From the NCBI GenBank assembly GCA_963854835.1, contig OY978525.1, positions 21,174,309-21,238,308 on the forward strand: a stretch of DNA of 64,000 nucleotides, in the 5' to 3' direction. Position numbers and translations under genes: made by a program. This document shows, one piece after another, positions 20,230 through 31,150 of this stretch (its first letter is position 1; each line of letters begins with the position of its first letter). The notes beneath the pieces are model-generated. The model was not told the origin of the DNA. It saw nothing but the letters and a program-made list of their open reading frames with translations, and ran no database searches. The DNA is from Megamerina dolium. Its lineage: Eukaryota; Arthropoda; Insecta; Diptera; Megamerinidae.

Positions 20230-22874
20230 GTTGTCTCAAGATATGCCACTGGAACGCCAACGGCTTAAGCCAGCACCGTTTGGAGCTAATTCAATTCCTT
20301 GAATCCAGCCAAATCGACATAATGATGATATCTGAGACCCATTTCACTGACAAAAATTGCTACCAAATACCATATTACAAACTGTACACCACAAATCATC
20401 CGCATGGTAAGGCACGTGGAGGAACTGCCATATTGATAAAAAGCAGAATAAAACATCATGTTCTCGAAGATTTTAGTAGCGTCTACTTGCAAGCAACATC
20501 TATATGTCTGGAAGAATACATCTCTAACCTAGTAATATCTGCGATATACTGTCCCCCAAGATACAGTATTACCGAACAGCAATATAAAGAATTTTTCTCA
20601 ACTCTTGGTAGCAAATTCTTGGTTGCTGGCGATTTCAACGCCAAACACACTCACTGGGGCTCCCGATTAATAACTCCAAAAGGCAAAAGACTATGTTCAA
20701 TCATCACTAACCACGGCTACGATGTTATTTCAAATGGTCAACCGACATATTGGCCGACGGACAAGAGGAAAATACCCGATCTCATAGACTTTGGAGTCGC
20801 CAAAGGTTTGCAGATGGAAAATATCTCCACAGAGTGTAATTATGATCTATCATCTGACCACTCACCCACGGTAATATCTATAAAATCACCAAGCCCCCAA
20901 AGCAATTGCGTTAGAAAGAAAATAGACTGGTTAAAATTCAAGAAATATATAAATTCCCATCTTCCTCTGAGTACTGTATTAAGAAATGGACACGATGTAG
21001 ACTCAGCACTCGAAAAATTCAACCAGCTGCTCTCATTAGCTCTCAGCTCAGCCACCTGCACAAAGGTATGCAAGCAATCAAACTATAGCTCATACACACC
21101 AGCCGATATTGAATTGCTAGTAAGACAGAAAAGAAGACTCCGAAGACAATGGCAAGAATTCAGATCACCGAATCTGAAAACACAGCTACAGCACTGCACT
21201 CGAAAGTTAAAGCAAGCCTTAAAAAATAAAAACAACAAAGAGTTAGAAGAGCACATAGCGAAATTAACACCTGGTGAAGCGTCAGACTACTCTTTGTGGA
21301 AATCAGCAAAAAAATCAAATCGGCCAATTCTCACTGATTCCCCCATCCGTTTGAGTGACGGTAATTGGGCTAGAAGCAACTGTGAGAAGGGTTTGGCTTT
21401 TGCAAACCACCTAAAAAGTGTGTTTACACCCAATCCACCCTCTTCACAGTCCTCATTACCAATATTAACCTCTCAACCTTGCTCAATAACGCTCAAAATT
21501 AAAAAAAAGGACATATTCAAAGCAATTTATAAAGATTTAAACCCAAAAAAATCACCTGGTCCAGATAAAATTACCGGTAAAATGATAAAAGAGCTACCTC
21601 CGGCTTCAGTAATTCATCTGATGCACATTTTCAATGCTATCCTTCGTATTAAACACTATCCCAAATGCTGGAAAACTTCAAAAATTATTATGATAGCAAA
21701 ACCAGGAAAAGACCCTACAAAAGTTGCATCGTACAGACCTATCAGCCTCCTGCCTCTACTTTCTAAAGTATTCGAAAAGCTACTTGTCATGAATATAACT
21801 CCATTTATTAATCTCAACCAACTGATTCCTCAACATCAGTTTGGATTTAGAAAACAGCACGGCACAATAGAACAAGTCCACCGCATTGTAACTCTGATAA
21901 GGAACACTTTTGAAGAAAAAAAGTATTGCTCAGCTGTCTTTCTTGATATCACTCAAGCTTTCGATAAAGTATGGCACGATGGCCTTATTTACAAACTCAA
22001 ACTATTACTGCCTGCAAATGTCTCCTCATTGCTTAGTAGCTACCTCACGAAAAGACAATTTCTCGTACATCACAAGGATTACACAACAAATCCATTGGAT
22101 ATTCACGCTGGCGTTCCTCAAGGAAGCGTTTTGGGTCCCTTACTGTATCTCTTATACACTTCAGATATGCCCAACAATAACTATACATTCATATCGACCT
22201 TTGCTGATGATACGGCAATATTGTGCTCTCGCTCTAACCCCATAGAAGCTACTAAACTCCTGCAGACTCACGTCGATTCTCTCGAAATCTGGCTAGCAAA
22301 ATGGCGTATAAAAGTCAATGAATCAAAGAGCGTACATGTAACCTTCACGCTAAGGCTAGATACATGTCCCCCACTTAAAATTAATGGCCAATCAGTTCCA
22401 CAATGTTCCTCAACAAAGTACTTGGGTATTCACCTCGACAGAAGGCTGACATGGAAATATCACATAGAGGCAAAGAAAACTCAGATCAAGCTTAAAATGA
22501 ATCAGTTATGGTGGCTGTTACACAAACGATCAAAGTTGAATCTTGAATACAAAGTGCTATTATATAAAGCAATCCTGAAACCAATCTGGACTTATGGTAT
22601 TCAGTTTTGGGGCACCGCATCTCCCTCTAATATCGAAAAATTGCAGCGAATACAATCCAAGTGTCTGCGAATTATTGTAAACGCGCCTTGGTATATGAGG
22701 AACGTTAACATCCATCGAGATTTAAATGTATCCACAATTTCTGAGGAAGTTGCAATGTCCTGCAGAAGCTACATTCAAAAATTACACAGTCATCCGAATC
22801 CCCTTGCTAGGCAATTGTTGCTGAGCAAGGGGCATCGTCGATTAAAAAGAAAAGACACACTGAATATGCTGTAA
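20226..22874 (+). CDS. Jockey ORF2: AP endonuclease and reverse transcriptase, 882 aa
   Basis: This is the enzyme for target-primed reverse transcription. The N-terminal AP-like endonuclease (about 1-230) has HWNANGL, ISETHFTD, AGDFNAKHTHWGS and SSDHSPTVIS, which include its expected catalytic Glu, Asp, Asn and His. The RT (about 430-700) has KKSPGPDKITGKMIKELP, SYRPISLLPLLSKVFEKLL, FLDITQAFDKVWHDGL (about 573), GVPQGSVLGPLLYLLYTSD (about 628) and the active-site FADDTAI (about 659). The C-terminal region carries IEKLQRIQSKCLRIIVNAPW, typical of jockey/BS-type elements. No RNase H is present. The ATG shares ATGA with the ORF1 stop. All motifs are intact, so catalytic competence is plausible. 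Resemblance to BS/Helena is my impression only. Confidence 0.96.
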   Translation: MSCLKICHWNANGLSQHRLELIQFLESSQIDIMMISETHFTDKNCYQIPYYKLYTTNHPHGKARGGTAILIKSRIKHHVLEDFSSVYLQATSICLEEYISNLVISAIYCPPRYSITEQQYKEFFSTLGSKFLVAGDFNAKHTHWGSRLITPKGKRLCSIITNHGYDVISNGQPTYWPTDKRKIPDLIDFGVAKGLQMENISTECNYDLSSDHSPTVISIKSPSPQSNCVRKKIDWLKFKKYINSHLPLSTVLRNGHDVDSALEKFNQLLSLALSSATCTKVCKQSNYSSYTPADIELLVRQKRRLRRQWQEFRSPNLKTQLQHCTRKLKQALKNKNNKELEEHIAKLTPGEASDYSLWKSAKKSNRPILTDSPIRLSDGNWARSNCEKGLAFANHLKSVFTPNPPSSQSSLPILTSQPCSITLKIKKKDIFKAIYKDLNPKKSPGPDKITGKMIKELPPASVIHLMHIFNAILRIKHYPKCWKTSKIIMIAKPGKDPTKVASYRPISLLPLLSKVFEKLLVMNITPFINLNQLIPQHQFGFRKQHGTIEQVHRIVTLIRNTFEEKKYCSAVFLDITQAFDKVWHDGLIYKLKLLLPANVSSLLSSYLTKRQFLVHHKDYTTNPLDIHAGVPQGSVLGPLLYLLYTSDMPNNNYTFISTFADDTAILCSRSNPIEATKLLQTHVDSLEIWLAKWRIKVNESKSVHVTFTLRLDTCPPLKINGQSVPQCSSTKYLGIHLDRRLTWKYHIEAKKTQIKLKMNQLWWLLHKRSKLNLEYKVLLYKAILKPIWTYGIQFWGTASPSNIEKLQRIQSKCLRIIVNAPWYMRNVNIHRDLNVSTISEEVAMSCRSYIQKLHSHPNPLARQLLLSKGHRRLKRKDTLNML

Positions 22875-23044
22875 AATTGCTACATCTCGCGACTCACCAA
22901 ATTGTGATGGAACGTAGGGGATATCACATAGTTTTATTTAGCTTGTAAGATTTGAATAATTATTGTTAGTTTCTTGTATTTAAGAAAGATTCAATAAAAA
23001 AAAAAAATAAGCTAACAAAAAAAAAAAAAAAAATTTAAATTGTT

Positions 23045-24290
23045 CAAAATAAGGTTCTTTGTGCTTTTGTGCTACATTTTTGAAAGCAAATTATTTAAGT
23101 TTTCGTATTTTTATTTTGTTGATAAATTACATACATCTAACTATTTAATATTGATTATTTAAAGTGGAATATTGTTGTTATGGTATAACACGATTGCATA
23201 AGCAATATATTACTTCACTCATACTTATTATATGTTCTCATACGTACGTACATAAAATGCATGCATATTTTATATGTATGCATTACATTAATGCTACTTC
23301 AGCAGAATACTCAAAACAACAACGACAATGACGACAACGACGACATTAATATGACGTACTCAACTTCAAGCAACGATTTTATGTAGATATGTATGTAGTA
23401 TGGATGTAGGCAATCGTATGATAGCACAAAGAGGGATAGAGAGACTTATGTATTCAACAACGTAACGTAACGATTGTTGCTTGCTAACAATAAGAATGCG
23501 ACAGATACGAATATCCTATATACTCGTATACGGTACTACATACTCGTATGAAGGTACTATGTAGTTAGTATGATACATCCAATACATGCATACTTCCTCG
23601 AATTTAAAGACTTTAATCACATGAATTTATTGTATTGTATAACTACGATAATCACGAAATGGGAGAGACAGAATTAAGCTATTACCATATGAAATAAGTT
23701 AATACCTATACCATATTTTATTCATACATAACATATATATATGCAAGTAAGTAGCATATGCGCAAGTATTTTAAGTAAGTATTATGAATCATATAGCATA
23801 ATAATAACGTTATATATATATGCAGATATATGTACATGTGTTTTTCTGATATGTAAATCATATCAATAATACCTATTATGAAAAGTGACTTTCGCACTTA
23901 ATGTTATGCAGCCAACAAATAGTACCTATTATTTCAAATAAAAACAAAACATGACAATAATAAAGTTTTAAAATTATTATGCCAGTATCAGTAGCGCTGC
24001 ATATGATTTTATAATCCAATATCGTCTCTATGGGTAAGTAACAGAACGGAATAATAGGTTTGCTGGAGTTCTGAGACATATTTTTAACGTCCAATACGAA
24101 GTTAGTTACATTTTAATATTTTTATGATAACAATAATGCTTTCGCACGAAATTTCCGACTAGAAAGATTAAATATTTAAAACTACACTCAAAGGAACTCT
24201 AATATAACATTTCGTAATCAGTTCTAGATAATGAGTGTAGATAACCTATTTTTTACAAAATTATTTGTCTTTACAATAGTAATCAAATAC
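23045..24290. other. AT-rich non-coding stretch
   Basis: No gene. There is simple sequence: CAACGACAATGACGACAACG-type triplets near 23315-23345, and TATGTA/ATACTCGTA-rich sequence. Confidence 0.55.
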
Positions 24291-24829
24291 GTAAAATATA
24301 GTCGTCCAAGAGGAAAGACCACGTCAGTTACGCAAATTCAAGATTTTGGTGGTGTCCCTCAAATTCCAAGTATGCAGTTTTGTTTTATTCGACCTGACCT
24401 ACAACCTTCACCATAAGACTCCTCAGCTATTTCAATTTTATTCCATTCTGAACCAGAGTGTTAGTGAGAGTGGTTCGATAACTTGTTGCAAAATAACTTC
24501 TACCTATAATACTAATCTATGTCTCAAATATGGTCCTCATAGAAATAATTCGTAAATTATGGCTGTTTAATTTTTTTTTCAATTCCGCGATGTTCCCGAT
24601 TTTTTGCGAAATTACTATCTACTATAATTTTAATCCATATGTTAAATATGGTCCTCTAGTAGGCGTTATTCACCAATTCCTTTTTAATTTATTCCAGAGT
24701 ATATGCTTAGCCTGTGTGATTGTCCAAGATTAAATATTAAATGAATTTTAACGTGTTAGAATTTTAAAAATTTCGACGTTAGTCCATTTGATTGATGCCA
24801 GTGGGCGTGCATAGGTAAAAAAAAAATTA

Positions 24830-25078
24830 ATAAATATGTTGCACTTAAAGCCCCAAAGGGCTCATTGGCCTAGCTTCTCTTCCATTACTGTTGTGCGTCT
24901 TAAATTTTAGACAGTATTAGAAGGGACCTACTTATTTTAGCCGGTTCCGAACGACAGAACACTTGTGACATCACTTTTTCTGAGCTTTGTCACAGAGTTC
25001 TTTTAGAAGCTTTTTCATGGCAAACTGTTACTGTCGGAAGAATTGCCAATTGCTTGCCGACAGTTGGGTAAAAACAAA
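24830..25078 (-). mobile_element. SINE copy lacking its tRNA-like head
   Basis: Read on the minus strand it starts within the body (TACCCAACTGTCGGCAAGCA) and runs to the usual 3' end (AAGTGCAACATATTTATTAAT). The 5' tRNA-related half is absent, and it abuts the tail of the next SINE. Confidence 0.85.
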
Positions 25079-25082
25079 AACA

Positions 25083-25414
25083 AATAAATATGTGGCACTT
25101 ATAGACCCCGACGGTCACTTTGGTTAGTATTCTTTTGTGTGTTAAATTTTGGACACTATTAGAAGGGACCTACTTATATTAGCGGCTTCCGACCGGCAGA
25201 ACCCATGTGACATCACTTTTTGTTTAATAGAGCCCTGTTCATTGCTTCTTCGTAACAAATTGTTACTGCTGGAAGAATTCCCAATTGCTTACCGAAAGGT
25301 GCGTACCGTTCGAAAGAAAGATCTTTCGATTATCAAGTTGTGCTTCAGCCGGGGATTGAACCCACGACATATATATCAGAAGGCCAACACACTAACCACT
25401 GAGCTACGGCACCC
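25083..25414 (-). mobile_element. SINE copy, nearly full length
   Basis: The head GGGTGCCGTAGCTCAGTGG lies at 25414 on the minus strand, with B-box-like GGGTTCAATCCCC. The 3' end AGTGCCACATATTTATTTG lies at 25083. It sits directly upstream (in minus-strand sense) of the headless copy, probably after inserting at or into it. Confidence 0.9.
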
Positions 25415-25639
25415 TCATAGCTCATTGAAATATCTCTATATTTGTTCAAGTTATCGTGCGAACTAGTCCGGTAACAGACATGCTGACGAAATCTGCTCTT
25501 TTCTTAGTCCGTTTTATTACTACACAAATTTTTATTGCCCAATTCGAAATTTTTTCGAAATTACATACGACCTCTTGTTTATCTTTTGAATTAAACGCAG
25601 AATAAATGGGTCAAATCTCTTGTTTTCTTAAACATCCAA

Positions 25640-25846
25640 ATCCCATTTTCCTCATGAGCTTACTATCGTAACGTCTAAATATTGAAATATTCTGTTCATT
25701 GGGGTTTCTTCCACTAGTTTGTAAGTATCATCTTTGGTTTTGGTCAAAGTTTCAAACGAAACTTCATCAGAAAGAATTACATTCCAGTAAAAACTCCGAA
25801 AAAAGCTATTAAACGTTATTTTTTTTTTGTTTTTTTTTTTGTGCAT
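25640..25846 (-). pseudogene. Possible Tc1/mariner transposase fragment
   Basis: The minus-strand frame reads FYWNVILSDEVSFET, which resembles the block around the first catalytic Asp of Tc1-like transposases (W..VIFSDES.F). The rest (KLVEETPMNRIFQYLD) is not clearly alignable, and no termini are visible. Confidence 0.35.
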
Positions 25847-25849
25847 ACA

Positions 25850-26880
25850 ACGAAATATTACTCATGAATACTTCAACACAACTCTTTTGACGGTGAAGAG
25901 TTTAAAGAGCTTCATATATACAGTAAGTTTTAAGGATGATTTGAAGAAAATTCTTTGTATATCTAATTATGATTGAACTAACGTTGAATCATCGCAAGCA
26001 TCAAACATTATGAAAAAAAATTTGAAAACATTTCATATTTGCTATATTCAGTCCAAAACGTCTCAATTAGCTCACTTACTTTTTTTGTATAAGACGTTAT
26101 GTATTTTAATGTTATTTTAATCACACTGTAGCTAAACGTCTTTATTTTATGGACTATGCAACGAGAATACATTATATTTCAAGTCATAATATTGTTTATG
26201 TTTTTTTAATGTTGGCTGACAATAAAATTTACACAAAATTCTTCATTTTTTTTTTGTTTTTAACCAAGATATAAAAAAATATTGATGAACTCGTTTGAAA
26301 GATGACAGCTTTGTACGTACTACTTATACATATATAACGATTGTATATTAAAATATAAACATGAATATTAAGTAAGTATTCTTTAAGTGTGACAGTCTTT
26401 CATAACAGTTAAGGATGAAAATGTTATACTCGTATACGCACTTTGTTGTGAAGAGAAAACCTGAGCAGTGGCACATTGTAATGTGTATGTATATGATTGA
26501 GATTTAATTGATGGAATGAATTTATTCAGGTAATAAGAAAAAGCAAGTTAAAAATTAAGTCATACACAAAAATATATGTTTGCCATGGTGAAGAAAAAAA
26601 AAGTAAAAAATTAAAATTCAAGGGAAGTATATACTTTCATATTCATAGCATCATATAAGTTATGGATAGCAAATTCGTTTTAAAGCAAACTTATCAAGAT
26701 CATATCATTTAATTGTATTTTAAAAAAGAGAAATTCAGGTGTAATGTTTTATATAAAATATAAAATGAAACAAAAATTGTTTGTCGTTGTTCTAGTCCCC
26801 TTTTATTCTCAAGGCCCTTTTAGTGATGTTATTGACAATGTTTAATATTTCATGCATTTTGAATGGAAACCACCTTAAAT
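25850..26880. other. AT-rich non-coding stretch
   Basis: No gene, RNA or repeat family is recognised. Numerous A/T runs are present. Confidence 0.5.
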
Positions 26881-27224
26881 GTTGATAAAGGGTAAGTTTC
26901 TTCTAGGGAAATTTGGAAGTAAAGAAATAAATGGGAAACGGGACGCATGTATTTTAATCCATTAGTGACACCCTATGCGCCGAGGGGACTAATTTGATAA
27001 GCAGAAAAAGAAAAATCCACAAGGATCGCTTTTACCTTTGGCTTCTCTAAAGGCAATTTCTAGGCAGCTATGTGTTTATATATCGATTTTCAGTTACTCT
27101 TGTTGGTATGGAAAAATGTTAAACAAATTTAGTGGGGGTTGCTCATATATTTTACGCCTCTAGGAGTAACTACGGAGACACTTCTCTCACCGAATTTAGG
27201 GGAAATATTGGCCGAGAAAAATTA

Positions 27225-27578
27225 ATCAATAAATAAATATGTGGCACTTAAAGCCCCAAAGGGCTCTTTGGACGAGCTTCTCTTCCACTAGTCGTGTGCG
27301 TGTTAAATTTTGGACAGTATTAGAAGGACCTACATATTTTAGCCGGTTCCGAACTCTTGTGACATCACTTTTTCTGAGCTTTGTCACAGAGTTCTTTTAG
27401 AAGCTATTCCATGGCAAATTGTTGCTGCTGGAAGAATTGTCAATTGCTTGCCGACAGATGGATACCGTTCGAAAGAAAAATCTTTTCGATATCAATTGTG
27501 TTATGCTTCAGCCGGAGATTGAACCCACAACCTACAGATCAGAAGGCCAACACACTAACCACTGAGCTACGGCACCCA
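27225..27578 (-). mobile_element. SINE copy, full length (~350 bp)
   Basis: This is the best complete copy in the window. On the minus strand it has a GGGTGCCGTAGCTCAGTGG head, the anticodon-arm region, a B-box-like GGGTTCAATCTCC, then the body ending AAAGCCC..GTGCCACATATTTATTTATT. A 10-bp piece near the head of the CGAACGGCAGAAC block is missing (CGAACTCTTGTG). A short ATTAAT may be its target duplication. Confidence 0.92.
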
Positions 27579-27931
27579 TATTAATTTGGATTAGTCATAC
27601 ATTTCACATCTCTAGAAGTGAGATATTATGGTTAAATAATAATAAAAGGGATGAAAACAAATTTCTGCGGCCACTTGAGGGCTTCTACGCCAGTGCTAAT
27701 ATTATGTGCAAGATATCGAGTAGATAAGTTCAGAAAAACGGTTGATTTATAAAAAATGAATGGAGGTCCATAATACATTTGACCCCTTCAAGGTCACTCG
27801 GTGAGCGGTAGAATCAAAATTTATAAAAGCGCCAATTTCATAGGGGAGCCCCACTAAGATGTGGAGATGGGAGATAAGTATGTTAGAAAAAAATGTTGAG
27901 AAGAAAAACCTAATAAGAGCCAGCCATACAT

Positions 27932-29470
27932 ACCCTTACTCTTTCTTCCAGTGCTAAATACTTGGGGATTATTTTGGACTCCAAGCTTAGCTGGAGGTTA
28001 AATACTGAAAACCGGGTAAAGAAGGCTTGCATTGCCCTCTATACCTGCAAAAAGTAATTGGAAGGAAATGGGGTCTCCAACCAAAACTTACTTTATGGAT
28101 GTACAAAGCGGTTGTACGTCCAATTTTATCGTATGGCTCGGTTGTTTGGCGGAAAGCCTTGGATAAGGCCTACACCATTAATAAACTTTGCAGTATACAA
28201 AGGTCAGCATGTGCAGCGGTAGTCGGAGCTATAAAGTCGTGTCCCGGGGATGCTCTTAACGTTCTGACACACATGCTCCCTATTGACCTATACATCAAGA
28301 AAACGGCAACCATGACCGCAGTGAGGCTAAAGAAAGCGGGTCACTGGAAGGAGAGAACCTACGGACATGGATGCATAGTAACAAGAGAAACGCAATATAC
28401 GTCTGACAGGACAGACTACATCATCCCGAAGATGAATTTCAATAGAAACTTCACAGTAGTCTTTCCTTCAAGGAAAGATTGGACTAAGGGATGTCTGTTA
28501 AACAGCTTCGACACCACAATCTACACGGATGGCTCCAAAATGGATTGTGGCGTAGGAGCAGGTATATATTCCGAGAGATTGAAAGTGGACAAGTCTGTAC
28601 GCCTCCCCAATTTGTCTAGCGTATTCCATGCGGAAGTGTTTGCAATCGGGTAAGCTTGTAGGATACTAATCGCAGACTTCAGATTCAAGCTCAATATAGC
28701 TATAATATCGGACAGCCACGCTGCAATTCAGGCTTTAAACTCAGCAGTCTTATCCTCCTTCCTAGTGGAACAAAGTAGAAGGAGTCTCAATACACTCAGC
28801 GAACGGCACAACGTTTCATTGATCTGGGTTCCGGGACACCGGAACATAGAAGGAAACGAAAAAGCCGACGAACTGGCAAGAAACGGATCTGCCATGTAAG
28901 AGGCTCTTGCACAATCAATTTTCATACCGCTGAGCGTAGCCAAAAGAGCTATCCACACAAAATATCTACAAATAGCGGATTGTAGGTGGAAAAGTCTTAC
29001 GAAATGTAAAACTAGTAGGTCACTGTGGCCTACATACAATCATAAACAATCAATGTTACTGATAAACAGGAATCGTAAAGACGTCTCTAGACTGACGGCA
29101 GTCATCACTGGCTTCTGGCTCATCGGAGAACAGGGGGCCAAAATGGGATTGTCCCATAACGATTTCTGTCACAGTTGCAACCAAGTGGAAGAAAAGGAAA
29201 CGGTCTTCTACTTCCTTTGTAAATGCCCTGCCCTTTGGAAGCAGAGAATGAACACATTAGGCAAACCACTCTTCAACAGCATTGAGGAGTTGGCTGAAGT
29301 AAACATCAGCAACCTCCTAAAATTTTTAAACAGCACGAACTGGATTTAACCGTGCTGCCCACAAAAACAACCTAACGAACAGTTGGAAGCGAGGATGTGG
29401 TAACAAAACGGTGCGTAAACGCTATTTGGACTCATGGATGAGTCACCACTTCGACCAACCAACCAACCAA
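27932..29470 (+). pseudogene. 5'-truncated LINE: RT C-terminus plus RNase H (R1/LOA/I-like)
   Basis: The copy starts in the RT thumb region (AKYLGIILDSKLSWR, then LWMYKAVVRPILSYGSVVW). RNase H follows with all four carboxylates: TIYTDGSKMDCG, FHAEVFAIG, IAIISDSHAAIQAL and WVPGHRNIEGNEKADELAR. A C-terminal zinc motif follows (CHSCNQVEEKE...CKCPALW). TAA stops after FAIG (28651) and after GSAM (about 28896) break an otherwise continuous frame. The tail is an ACCAACCAACC repeat at about 29454-29470. A perfect 12-bp target duplication CCAGCCATACAT (27920-27931, 29471-29482) flanks it. The RNase H separates it from the jockey element and from the 13/37-kb LINE. Confidence 0.92.
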
Positions 29471-29610
29471 CCAGCCATACATTTTACTCTTCTGTATAAT
29501 ATTATGGGGATTTTAATGAATGAATGATTATGAGTAAGAATTCCGACCCCAAGCGATCCAAACGAATTCAGTGACCGTAAATACAAATACTTATAGAAAT
29601 CTTGATCACT

Positions 29611-30240
29611 TCTGTTGGACAAAACCTTTTTTTTTCTCGTATTTTTCACTTAAGTATAATATTTTATATTGCACCTGTAGGATTACTTACTTAACAAAAT
29701 TGATAAATAAATAGAAATTGTAATGTGAAATTGTGTTTACTTATTTCCTCTATTTCGATTTGATTTTTTATACTCTGCTAATGGAAAATATTGATTTTGA
29801 TTGCAGTGACAGTTTAGCAAAGGATATTACAACTTTATAACACATTCCTATTATAAAAAATATCACAAATATCTGATATGGCTCTTACGTATGTACTCAT
29901 GTTCATGAGTGTACGGCATTCATATTGATTTTAAGTATACATATATTTCATTTGTGGTATTAAATTACTCTATAAACATGCATTCTGAGAAAAATTTAAT
30001 TGGGAGAGAAAAAACAAACCCTAACTATCATAGAAAAATGGGAAAACTTAACGCAAAATAACATTTTGCATTATTCTTTGTTTCTTTTGAAAAAAAAATG
30101 CATTTCGTATTTAGAATGAAATTGCTTTGTTTGCATTTTGCATTTACCAACTTAATCAAGGTTAGTTAGTTAGTTAGTAGTCGACATGTAGACATAAAAG
30201 GGAAAATAATTATTTTAATTGGATTTTCATACTTACACAT
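29611..30240. other. AT-rich sequence upstream of the candidate exon
   Basis: No gene or repeat is recognised. If 30261-30413 is an exon, this would be intron, and the run up to the acceptor (TTTGTAAAATATTTCAG) is only weakly pyrimidine-rich. Confidence 0.45.
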
Positions 30241-30260
30241 TGCTTTGTAAAATATTTCAG

Positions 30261-30413
30261 AGATATACTAGATGTGAGGCAATTCAACGATAATGGCTAT
30301 ACAAGTGTGACATCGGAATTAATACGCACTACGTTGCACTTATATGAAGCACATGTTCTGTGTTGCAATGCAATAATAGCAAGTAATCACAATGATGATA
30401 TTGCAGTAGAAAC
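30261..30413 (+). CDS. Candidate internal exon of an unidentified host gene
   Basis: An open segment of 153 nt is bounded by a splice acceptor (AAAATATTTCAG, ending 30260) and a donor (GTACGTA, from 30414). One base, then 50 codons, then two bases fit a symmetric phase-2 exon. The translation (DILDVRQFNDNGYTSVTSEL, then IRTTLHLYEAHVLCCNAI and ASNHNDDIAVET) has ordinary protein composition, unlike the low-complexity chance frames elsewhere. It has no resemblance I recognise to RT, RNase H or transposases. The frame has no ATG, as expected of an internal exon, and stays open to a TAA at about 30445 if unspliced. I cannot name the gene. Chance remains possible; flanking exons were not found. Confidence 0.4.
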
Positions 30414-30419
30414 GTACGT

Positions 30420-31150
30420 ATCAAAGAACATCAGATTAATTCACTAATACGTGATAGAGACTCGCATAAATTTTATTGCAAGACAATTGACATTTCCACC
30501 AACTGATATTATGTGCTAAAATGCAATCACTCTTGTGGTAGAAATTGCAGCAAATTATAATGTTATTGTTTTTGGATAGATAAGACCGCAATCGATCTCA
30601 TCGTAGCAGGTTGAAGAGAAAATATCACAATAAATTAATCATCTACTCAATAACAATAATTCTCATAACCACATGAATTCAATTTCGAATATGTAGGAAC
30701 CATATGTTTTCATAACAGGTAGATAGCAAATTTATTAGTTCGGCCGATTATAATCATAGTAAAATCTTCAAAAATATCTCTTTCATTTTATTGGGTTTAA
30801 AGATATTCATATAAGAGCAATTTTTAATACGTATACACGTAATGAGCATTAATTTTTAATGTATTCTGTCTAATTTTTTCAACGACCTTTTGCCATTTCT
30901 CTCGCTACTTCATGACACGTCGTTCCTATCTTTCTATGCGAGAAACTTGTCAAAGTGCTGTTTGCTAAAGTCCCGCATTCAAGAAAGTAGCTTATAGAAA
31001 ACTTCTCTGTTTCAACCCCAAAAGACCTTATTTCCTTCTTTTAACGGATGTACACTAATTGTGCCTTAGTTATCCTTAGTTGTCCCTTAGTTCTATCTTA
31101 CTTCAAACAATATCTTCGGATCATATTGGTACCATTTAAATTTCGTAGTT
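30420..31150. other. Non-coding stretch, nothing recognised
   Basis: No repeat family member or gene is seen. A local CTTAGTTATCCTTAGTTGTC repeat occurs near 31063. Confidence 0.5.

Larger units (their letters stand above)
18507..23033 (+). mobile_element. Full-length jockey-clade non-LTR retrotransposon
   Basis: Two open ORFs (ORF1 gag-like, ORF2 endonuclease-RT) are followed by a short 3' UTR, AATAAA (22993-22998) and a 17-A tail (23017-23033). ATTTAAATTGTT occurs at 18499-18510 and again at 23033-23044, a perfect target duplication. The exact 5' end is ambiguous by a few bases because the start of the element may overlap the repeated word (18507-18511). A perfect duplication, full length and two open frames indicate a young, potentially mobile copy. 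No RNase H domain follows the RT, as expected for the jockey clade. Confidence 0.95.
24291..25500 (+). repeat. Family A repeat copy, interrupted by two SINEs
   Basis: Left part (to about 24816) has CTCAAATATGGTCCTC, AATTCGTAAATTATGGC and CAGTGGGCGTGC. The right part resumes at 25415 with CATAGCTCATTGAAATATCT and GTTATCGTGCGAACTAG, which match 4185-4235 of the family A element. About 75 bp expected at the junction are missing. The array is decayed and has no ORF. Confidence 0.65.
26881..29610 (+). repeat. Dispersed repeat family C copy with nested SINE and LINE
   Basis: Host-repeat segments lie at 26881-27224, 27579-27919 and 29483-29610. They carry family C blocks: TCATACATTTCACATCTCTAG, GATAAGTTCAGAAAAAC, AAATTTATAAAAGCGCCAAT and, after the LINE, CGAATTCAGTG with AAATACTTATAGAAATC. 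Equivalent blocks in the same order occur at 49920-50540 and 53650-54240. Removing the SINE (27225-27578) and the LINE (27932-29470) rejoins the repeat. No coding content of its own is seen. Confidence 0.6.

Noticed and set aside
25372..25414. tRNA gene (A- and B-box-like sequences)
   Set aside because: The same head recurs in several copies, each followed by the same non-tRNA body; it is a SINE head, with no complete cloverleaf assured.
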